Shown here: positions 1 to 5,566 of the stretch, one piece after another
Numbering within the stretch: the stretch's first letter is position 1
Layout: each line of letters opens with the position of its first letter
Origin: a bacterium
GTDB taxonomy: Bacteria; Patescibacteriota; Andersenbacteria; UBA10190
Length of the DNA: 35,737 bases
Direction of reading: 5' to 3'
NCBI GenBank assembly: GCA_030698495.1
Contig: JAUYKA010000028.1
Span: 1-35,737, forward strand
Translations under genes and position numbers: made by a program
The notes under the pieces: model-generated
The model's database searches: none
What the model was told of the DNA's origin: nothing
What the model saw: the letters and a program-made list of their open reading frames with translations, nothing else

Positions 1-2
1 TA

Positions 3-107
3 GCTGATTTGCGCCGAAAGCTCAAACGTTGGAATATGGAATACAACAACTTGGAACATTGTGGACTCCAGGGAAAAACACCCAACGAAATGCTCATTAA
101 TTCTTAA
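3..107 (+). CDS. C-terminal end of an integrase-type transposase (partial, cut by window start)
   Basis: The reading frame is open from the window edge and ends with TAA at 105-107, giving about 34 residues. It contains a W-N-x-E-Y-N-N segment followed by H, G, and GKTPNE near the end. This is the usual tail of rve-fold transposases of the IS3/IS481 type, where a WxxxYN..RPH..L..xTPxE pattern closes the catalytic domain. The RPH part is degenerate here (EHCGLQG). The catalytic DDE residues would lie outside the window. No terminal inverted repeat can be proved because the other end is missing; the AT-rich stretch at 108-150 may hold the right end. Family-level assignment rests on this short motif only. 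Confidence 0.65.
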   Translation, partial: ADLRRKLKRWNMEYNNLEHCGLQGKTPNEMLINS

Positions 108-161
108 TTACAAAAACCGCCAAATGTCCGTACCTAAAACAGATTTGGTGTGAGCAGATTT

Positions 162-190
162 TTGACCAAATCCTCCTTCCCCCGTACATT
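162..190 (+). promoter_or_regulatory. Promoter of repeat unit copy A, probably leaderless
   Basis: TTGACC at 162-167 and TACATT at 185-190 are separated by 17 bases, and ATG follows at 197, six bases after the -10 box. That places the expected transcription start at the A of the ATG. The same arrangement is present in copy B although the spacer has diverged there, which supports function for the two hexamers. Confidence 0.5.
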
Positions 191-336
191 TGCTCCATGG
201 CTTTACAGATCGGCATACGCAGGACAGCATCCGAACCTTCACGCCGAGCCAAGTCGAAGCGCCGCCCTTCAAATTTACTTTCCCGAAACCCCAGCCCATA
301 AAAGGCCGGATTATTGTAAATTGGGACGAACTTGGC
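162..336 (+). repeat. Copy A of a duplicated promoter plus short ORF unit
   Basis: This block matches 1139-1343 in the same orientation. The first 50 or so bases (-35, -10, leaderless ATG at 197 and the start MALQIGI) are nearly identical, and differences inside those codons are synonymous. Further on, similarity continues at protein level in a different frame (the one containing TTG at 190): FKFTFPKPQPIKGRIIV against FTFTFWPPKPRKARVIV in copy B, with several synonymous codon changes. The open frame goes on to 573, but the part beyond about 375 runs antisense through the DUF4325 gene and is probably not coding. The product is not recognised. See the finding on the conserved frame change. Confidence 0.6.
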
Positions 337-404
337 CACATTAAACGATCAGCCGTGCCAGAAGCAGCGTTTCCCTACACCATTACCCCCCGCCTAATGT
401 TTGA

Positions 405-794
405 TTACTGCACGAAAAGACGTCGGAAAAATCCAAGAGGTGCCGGTTTATCGTGCGTTAACTCGTCAATAGAGACAGCTTTAATTTCGGCTGATTCGAT
501 CGACTGCTGTGGCACTGCCCTATTTGACGCCACTACCCGGAGCATTTTGGCCACATCGCCACTCGTATTCTGAAACTCCACTTGAATCTTGGGATCTTTG
601 TTAGCCAACTGCTCTTTCATTTGCAGCAATTCATGGGCAGCCGAGCGGGAAATAAACTGCACATCGGCAAAATCAAGCTGCACGACAGGTTGTAACTGCC
701 GTTCAACTTCTTCTCGTACAGCCGACATCACATCCCGAGACGAGATAATCGGAGCTACCAGGGTTGCCATATTGATTGTGGTGATTGTGCTCAT
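405..794 (-). CDS. STAS-like domain protein (DUF4325 type)
   Basis: The 129-residue product has the core QLDFADVQFISRSAAHELL around residues 38-55, which matches the beta-strand and helix of STAS-like DUF4325 proteins (LDF..V.FI.RS..DEL). Such proteins usually pair with a GHKL ATPase gene in a two-gene regulatory unit resembling an anti-sigma factor and its antagonist, and the neighbouring gene at 826-1146 is such an ATPase. The start is the ATG at 794. A TATACT hexamer at 801-806 lies exactly six bases before it, so a leaderless transcript is possible, although no convincing -35 is present. The partner ATPase is damaged, so the pair may no longer work. Cytoplasmic; the role is inferred from the family. 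Confidence 0.7.
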   Translation of the reverse strand: MSTITTINMATLVAPIISSRDVMSAVREEVERQLQPVVQLDFADVQFISRSAAHELLQMKEQLANKDPKIQVEFQNTSGDVAKMLRVVASNRAVPQQSIESAEIKAVSIDELTHDKPAPLGFFRRLFVQ

Positions 795-825
795 GTCTAT
801 AGTATAGCGTACCAGTCAACCATAG

Positions 826-1146
826 TTATTCCAGATAACTATATATGTCAACTGGGCCAGTCGGTTTTGGCACCCGATAGGCCACAATAACGCCCTGCCA
901 AGCAAAATCAGGCAAACGGACTATCCGATCATTTCGTCCCCCTGAAATGATCGCCGCGCTGCCCGATAAAAACATAAAACTACCGCCGAGAGCCTTGCAG
1001 ACAACATCCTTCGAGGTCCGTAAACCAAAACCGCGCTCTTTTGTTTTCTTGGTGGATACTCCATGCAACGCCCGTCGCAGCGCGTCTTCATCTCTCAGCA
1101 ACACTCCAAGCTCTTCTTTATATGACGACTGGTAATTTTTGACCAA
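826..1146 (-). pseudogene. GHKL-type ATP-binding protein, C-terminal fragment (5' part missing)
   Basis: The frame encodes only the end of a histidine-kinase-like ATPase domain. Visible are ALHGVSTKKTKERGFGLRTS, which holds the ATP-lid and G2 glycine motif, then LGGSFMFLSGSAAI, then WQGVIVAYRVPKP and a DIYSYLE tail. Family members are normally more than twice as long, with an N-box (E..xNAxxH) upstream, and no such box is present in any minus frame up to 1343. The coherent homology stops near 1134, exactly where repeat unit copy B begins, so the gene appears to have been truncated there. ATG at 1146 is only the first available start. It lies 31 bases upstream of the DUF4325 gene, its usual partner. 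Confidence 0.7.
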
Positions 1147-1167
1147 ACGCTCATTCCCCCGTACATT
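1139..1167 (+). promoter_or_regulatory. Promoter of repeat unit copy B, probably leaderless
   Basis: TTGACC at 1139-1144, a 17-base spacer and TACATT at 1162-1167 precede ATG at 1174 by six bases. The hexamers are identical to those of copy A while several spacer bases differ. Confidence 0.5.
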
Positions 1168-1343
1168 TGCTCCATGGCACTACAGATCGGGATCGGAGCG
1201 TTACCACCCCAACCTTTGAACTGATCCCATTCACCTTTACGTTTTGGCCTCCTAAGCCCCGCAAGGCACGTGTAATCGTCCAGCGCGATCAGCGGGGGAG
1301 AATCGTTCACTCACAGCCACCACCGGCCAAACTCTATCAATAA
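1139..1343 (+). repeat. Copy B of the duplicated promoter plus short ORF unit
   Basis: This is the second direct copy of the unit at 162-336. The ATG frame (1174) begins MALQIGI and stops after 16 residues. The frame conserved with copy A further downstream starts with TTG at 1167 and runs to TAA at 1341-1343, ending in RGRIVHSQPPPAKLYQ. The distance from ATG to the conserved FTFTF segment differs from copy A by 15 bases, so the frame relation is the same in both copies. The stop codon lies directly against the stop of the converging dinD-like gene. The unit's left edge coincides with the breakpoint in the ATPase fragment. The function is unknown. Confidence 0.6.
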
Positions 1344-2192
1344 TCAGGATTCTGATCCGTCAGGTAGGCTTTGAATCATTTCTTTGGCCAACTGCTTCTG
1401 CATCCGGCGATGACGGCTTTCGATTCGTTTTGTATTCTCTGCTGCGGGTAACCGCTCAGGATATATACCGCGCTGCGTAAGCGTCCTGCGAACGCTTTCG
1501 TTGTTTTCATCATGCTCATTTTTCACCACAGATGCGCCGTATAAGCTTTTACTCCGTGAATTAACCGTCGTCATCTCCGTGGCAAGGTCTTTCGCTTTGA
1601 GAGTTACGCTGGGGAGAACATCCGGAAGGGGAACAGCTCGTTTAACGCCTAGCTTTCGCTTCATTTGCCGTGTGTTCAATCCCCCAAAAAGCTTTTCATC
1701 GCCGCTACTTTTAATCCGGGCAATATCAGTGGCATCCCTCACGCCTCGCTTGTATATCTCCGAAACAAACTCCTTCTCCGTTTCCGTCAACTGCCGCCTG
1801 CTCACCAGCCGCTCAATTTCCTCGGCGCTTTGCTCTATCAGCTCCTGCTTGCGCGTCTGAAGCGCAAAGTACATTTGGGCAAAAGCAATCTCTGGAATGC
1901 GTGGATCCCCATTTTGCGCTATTAAATAGCAGGCATACCGACTCAACGTCACATCTTCTATCTCCCGCAAAGCCCCCGACCCCAGTTTGACCATTTTGCG
2001 CACGCCCGCAAAATGGTTGTGGATAAGTTGTCCACTATTCTGACAAGCTTCTTTTGCCCGCTCTATGACCGATTTAAAGCTCCGGTAGCTCTGGTACCCC
2101 AACAGAGGGAACAACTCACGAGCATACCAATACTCATCACCGTTTTCGTGCCGTATATCATCCAGGGTTTGTGCTAATTTCTTTAACTTCAT
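1344..2192 (-). CDS. dinD: DinD-like DNA-damage-inducible protein D
   Basis: The protein has the DinD signature: YWYARELFPLLGYQSYRSF, then VIERAKEACQNSGQ and HF, then an alpha-helical segment IEDVTLSRYACYLIAQNGDPR followed by IAFAQMYFALQTRKQELIE. A BRO-N-like fold is expected for the first 120 residues. The C-terminal third is charged and probably helical. In Escherichia coli DinD is SOS-induced and modulates RecA filaments; copies in restriction loci are common, and their role there is not settled. I chose the ATG at 2192 because family proteins start about 15 residues before the ENGDEYW segment; ATG at 2198 or 2228 and TTG at 2240 are also in frame. No clear ribosome binding site is visible for any of them. 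It is the last gene of the defence cluster. Confidence 0.85.
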   Translation of the reverse strand: MKLKKLAQTLDDIRHENGDEYWYARELFPLLGYQSYRSFKSVIERAKEACQNSGQLIHNHFAGVRKMVKLGSGALREIEDVTLSRYACYLIAQNGDPRIPEIAFAQMYFALQTRKQELIEQSAEEIERLVSRRQLTETEKEFVSEIYKRGVRDATDIARIKSSGDEKLFGGLNTRQMKRKLGVKRAVPLPDVLPSVTLKAKDLATEMTTVNSRSKSLYGASVVKNEHDENNESVRRTLTQRGIYPERLPAAENTKRIESRHRRMQKQLAKEMIQSLPDGSES

Positions 2193-2268
2193 GACCATAT
2201 TGTAAGTCATGCAAAATGGTCTGTCCATAGCTACGGCCAAAACTTATCCCTGCAACATGCACCAACGT

Positions 2269-3369
2269 TCAGGGCTTACCCTTTTTTAGCCGCTGCTTGG
2301 CTAATTCCATCATATCCGCTTCCCTGTCGTACCCCTTCAAACGTCCAGTCAGTACACCGAGCCGATAATGAACCCCATCGCTCATGAGCCGCCAGTTCGT
2401 ATTAGCCAAAAACTGCTTCAGTAGCCGCTTAAAGTCATACTCACTCGACTTGCCCTCACGGTCGCTGCGTTCATCCTGCACGCTGAATGACACCACCACC
2501 TGCTGATCAACATCAGGAGGTGACAATTCCAACTTAATAAATCCGGTATCTTTCATTGCGTCATTAAGCTGCACCCCTAGCTGGGGAACGGTCAGCTTAT
2601 TCATTTTATTGATCTCATCGTAATATGGCCTATCCTTGTCCTTCTGCCTCCACTCCGTAACGAGTCGAGACACATCGTGCATGCTCTGTACACCTTGCAC
2701 ATACCGCTCCGCTTTCTTGCCAGTAGGACAGAAACGTTTGCGATCTTTCTCAAAATTAGGATCTATCGCTTCTTTCTTTGGCGTCATGTCCATTTCCTCC
2801 TTATGCGCATGCCCACAATCAGAGCATTTGTAGCTGGTGGTGATAACGTCACCTTTCCGTTCTGAGTCATCATCAAGCTCACTTCCACAATCAGGGCATA
2901 GATACGGTTTGGGCTTATATTCATCGCCATTCTCAAACATTGCCCGTTTTTCCTTGCATCCATTATCGCAGTCAAAGAAAAACAGAACGCGGTCAGGAGA
3001 ATTAAACAAGTCGTATAAGGTCTTCATACTTGGAGTCATGTGGCCAGCACACCCATTACAGCGAATGCCACGCGGTGGTTGGGCGTTTTCGAGCATCTCA
3101 TCCTTTGCTTTGTCGCCGTCAATCCAATCGTTAATAGTTTGTTCTCGTTTTGAATAGCGTTTACCGATTTCCCACATTAGGCGCAGCTCGGTATTCATTT
3201 TTCGTATAGCATCTTGGGCTGCTTGTGACGGAACCTCCCCCGACTTCTTATCAGGATCAAACTCGTACCCTAAATAAATCCGTTCTATCTCACGGCAAGA
3301 GTCAACGGTTATTCGATCAAATAAATCCTCGTAATGTTGACGTGGACTCAAGTGAACTTCACTCTTCAT
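2269..3369 (-). CDS. Double zinc-ribbon protein of unknown function
   Basis: The product has 366 residues and matches no family I can name. Eight cysteines form two likely four-cysteine metal sites: C104-x2-C107 with C134-x3-C138, and C158-x2-C161 with C182-x2-C185. The first 95 residues are charged and helical. The last third contains a beta-rich stretch (TGFIKLELSPPDVDQQVVVSFSV) ending in a basic tail. There is no signal peptide or membrane segment, so it is probably cytoplasmic. It starts 11 bases after the preceding gene, within the restriction operon. The zinc ribbons suggest nucleic-acid or protein binding, but that is inference from fold type only. Confidence 0.7.
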   Translation of the reverse strand: MKSEVHLSPRQHYEDLFDRITVDSCREIERIYLGYEFDPDKKSGEVPSQAAQDAIRKMNTELRLMWEIGKRYSKREQTINDWIDGDKAKDEMLENAQPPRGIRCNGCAGHMTPSMKTLYDLFNSPDRVLFFFDCDNGCKEKRAMFENGDEYKPKPYLCPDCGSELDDDSERKGDVITTSYKCSDCGHAHKEEMDMTPKKEAIDPNFEKDRKRFCPTGKKAERYVQGVQSMHDVSRLVTEWRQKDKDRPYYDEINKMNKLTVPQLGVQLNDAMKDTGFIKLELSPPDVDQQVVVSFSVQDERSDREGKSSEYDFKRLLKQFLANTNWRLMSDGVHYRLGVLTGRLKGYDREADMMELAKQRLKKGKP

Positions 3370-3380
3370 CGGCCGTAATA

Positions 3381-4229
3381 TTACCCAAGTTCAATTTTAT
3401 CCTCCCAAAAGCTGACTACCGTAATGTCCTGCGGATCATTGATATTTACCTTCAACACCAATTCAAAACCATTGCTTCCATACCTTCCCTTTAATGATTT
3501 TATATGAGTAAGAAAATATCTTCCGGCTCCCCGAGTGCCACTTTCGCCTAAACCAGCCATAACAAAGGAAAAATAAGGCATATCAGGACTTCGCGCCCAC
3601 TTATTTAACGATTTCTTTAAAATTGCGTAGTCATATGGTTGTGAACTATCGATTGCAAATCTTTGCCCATTTCTGTCTAGGATATGAGAGCCATCAGTGC
3701 TAAATCGAGCGCCCTCGGCGCTGAGAATTTGCCTAGTAACAACATTTGAAGTGGGGCCACCTATTGCAAACGTTGTTCTGTTGTACGTCTCTCGTAATTC
3801 ATATCCGCCAGCCTGTAATTCTACCGACCGCAAACCAGGTCTTCCTGATCGCGCTAACAACATTCCTATATCACCGATAACCTGTGCCTCACACTCCGCA
3901 ATAAGTTTCTGAGGCCCACGAATGGTGTTACCGGTCTGAGTCCTATAGGCCACTTCGGTAGTTATTAATGATAGATCTGGCGGCAGTTGATAACTGCCAA
4001 GAGGCACTTGTGGGTCGTTGCCAACATCACGTGTTGGCAGAGGATGGGATTCCGTAGTGCCAACCAGAGCCACGGCTTCAAGACTTCCATAGAAAATCAT
4101 TACAGGATCTGTAGTTGCCTTAAAGCCGATAACTTTGACAAAGGGATTCAAAAAACCAAACAAGACGCTCACGAATGCATCCAATCCCCTCTTGATAGCC
4201 CATTCAGTTAGAATAGTTTGCAGCGGCAT
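3381..4229 (-). CDS. Unrecognised protein of the defence operon with GGP and GESGTRGAG motifs
   Basis: The product has 282 residues. The N-terminal 60 residues are hydrophobic to amphipathic (FVSVLFGFLNPFVKVIGF), without a clear signal peptide. The middle has FAIGGPTSNVVTRQIL near residue 155, then DYAILKKSLNKW, and FSFVMAGLGESGTRGAG near residue 240; the last part is beta-rich (FELVLKVNINDPQDITVVSFW). The glycine-rich turns after hydrophobic strands look like a Rossmann-type alpha/beta sensor or effector domain, but I cannot name the family. It lies 18 bases after a membrane-protein gene and 11 bases before the zinc-ribbon gene, so the three may work together. ATG at 4229 is the only plausible early start. 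Confidence 0.7.
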   Translation of the reverse strand: MPLQTILTEWAIKRGLDAFVSVLFGFLNPFVKVIGFKATTDPVMIFYGSLEAVALVGTTESHPLPTRDVGNDPQVPLGSYQLPPDLSLITTEVAYRTQTGNTIRGPQKLIAECEAQVIGDIGMLLARSGRPGLRSVELQAGGYELRETYNRTTFAIGGPTSNVVTRQILSAEGARFSTDGSHILDRNGQRFAIDSSQPYDYAILKKSLNKWARSPDMPYFSFVMAGLGESGTRGAGRYFLTHIKSLKGRYGSNGFELVLKVNINDPQDITVVSFWEDKIELG

Positions 4230-4247
4230 ATTCCTTTTATAGAAGTC

Positions 4248-4865
4248 TCAAATCTGTGAAATTTTCCATACACTCACGGCCGTCACTGCTAAACTTATTA
4301 CTGCACCTACAACTACTGCATATATAACCACCAACGAGCCGGAAAAAAAGTTGAAGTTCGGCAGCACAATCAGAGAAACAACTATAACGAAAACAGTGAG
4401 TGACAAACTCCTTAACAACGCTGACAGGCTTTCGTTTCTAGCCGATAGCAAATTCTTGAAAATATCCCTTTTCATCTCGAGGTATCCCATGATCCTAAAT
4501 GGTTTAGGAGAATAAAAACTGTGCCACTCGGATTGTATTATTCTCTTCATCTCTGCTGCATACTTCCCAAACATTTGTTGTCCCAAGCCTAAATAATCAT
4601 CTTTGGAATTTAATGTCTCCAAACCCTTCTCATACAACGCCAGAAATTCTCTATGGTTCAAACGTTCAATTTCATGAATCTCGTTGTCCTTATCAAACTT
4701 CGAGGTCGCAAGAAGAATAAACCTTCTCAAATCAAGTCGAACGTCATCAATCCTCCTCGAAACGTGGTCGAGTTTAAATACAGAGAACGTTGCCGCGAGG
4801 GCAATCATAGCCGCGAGAGTTTGGGGAACCGCACTTAGCGTGTAATACCAGTAGTTATTATCCAT
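4248..4865 (-). CDS. Three-segment membrane protein of unknown function
   Basis: The 205-residue protein has one N-terminal hydrophobic segment at about 9-30 (LSAVPQTLAAMIALAATFSVF) and two adjacent ones near the C-terminus at about 151-168 and 172-196. The 120 residues between are hydrophilic, charged and probably helical. Small membrane proteins with an N-terminal S..PQ.LAA.IAL segment and a soluble middle occur in many bacteria as uncharacterised families. It starts six bases after the nuclease gene and is followed by the GGP-motif gene. By analogy with other defence operons it could anchor or execute a membrane response, but nothing in the sequence proves this. Confidence 0.75.
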   Translation of the reverse strand: MDNNYWYYTLSAVPQTLAAMIALAATFSVFKLDHVSRRIDDVRLDLRRFILLATSKFDKDNEIHEIERLNHREFLALYEKGLETLNSKDDYLGLGQQMFGKYAAEMKRIIQSEWHSFYSPKPFRIMGYLEMKRDIFKNLLSARNESLSALLRSLSLTVFVIVVSLIVLPNFNFFSGSLVVIYAVVVGAVISLAVTAVSVWKISQI

Positions 4866-4871
4866 AATGTA

Positions 4872-5564
4872 TCAGCCAACATAACCATTCCGCTCATCGT
4901 AATACGAGCAATTCTTGCACTCCGGATTGTGGCCGGGGTAATCACCGTTAAGCAGTTCCACCATATCTACCAGTTTTTTCTGCAAACCATCTAAATCTAT
5001 ATCAACCAGATCAACGTGACTATCAAATTTCACCTCAACTGACGGATCATTCTTGTCCTTCACGAAGTAGTGGAGGAGATAGGCGCGATCAGATACTTTG
5101 TGGCCGTGATGACGAAACATGAGGCCATACGCCGTCAGCTGATCTATGTAGTATTTTTGCTTATCCTCAGCCGGAGCATTGCCAGATGATTTATAGTCCG
5201 CTGGCACTAGCCGCCCATCAGCTTCAACTAAAACATCATCGATTTTTCCAACTAATCGGTAGCCGGCATCTTCATTTACAACTTCGAGAGATCGAATGTT
5301 TTCCCGCCAGTCGTTTAGTTGGTTCAAATCCTGAAATGGCTGTATTCCCTCATCCTCAAGCTCCTTGGCTTCAGGTGGAAACTTACCGTCAGCTCGGTAC
5401 TTGTCGTAGCGTGCCTTCAAAATGCTATCCATCGCCGTGTTCAGCAGAAGCGGCAATGTTGGCATCCGCCGATAGTGATTATTCACCCAGAAGCACGATT
5501 TACATTCCGTGTAGGCATATAAACTGCTGGGGCTGAGTCGCCATAGACCATCCTTAGTTTTCAT
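4872..5564 (-). CDS. Cas4/RecB-like PD-(D/E)XK nuclease with four cysteines
   Basis: The protein has 230 residues. GKIDD at 106-110 and DYK at 123-125 give the acidic and lysine residues of the PD-(D/E)XK core, and QLTAY at 142-146 is the QxxxY motif of the RecB/Cas4 branch. C21 and C24 near the N-terminus and C216 and C219 near the C-terminus lie where Cas4, AddB and related nucleases bind an iron-sulphur cluster. Length and order match stand-alone Cas4-like exonucleases. There is no cas1, cas2 or repeat array nearby, so an adaptation role is unlikely. It follows hsdR by two bases, so it is co-translated with the restriction subunit and may process DNA ends produced by it, which is inference. 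Confidence 0.85.
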   Translation of the reverse strand: MKTKDGLWRLSPSSLYAYTECKSCFWVNNHYRRMPTLPLLLNTAMDSILKARYDKYRADGKFPPEAKELEDEGIQPFQDLNQLNDWRENIRSLEVVNEDAGYRLVGKIDDVLVEADGRLVPADYKSSGNAPAEDKQKYYIDQLTAYGLMFRHHGHKVSDRAYLLHYFVKDKNDPSVEVKFDSHVDLVDIDLDGLQKKLVDMVELLNGDYPGHNPECKNCSYYDERNGYVG

Positions 5565-5566
5565 AG

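Noticed and set aside
337-573. Continuation of the plus-strand open frame of copy A
   Set aside because: From about 405 on it is antisense to the well-supported DUF4325 gene and has no counterpart in copy B.
4872-5564. CRISPR-Cas adaptation locus suggested by the Cas4-like protein
   Set aside because: No cas1, cas2 or direct-repeat array is present anywhere in the window.
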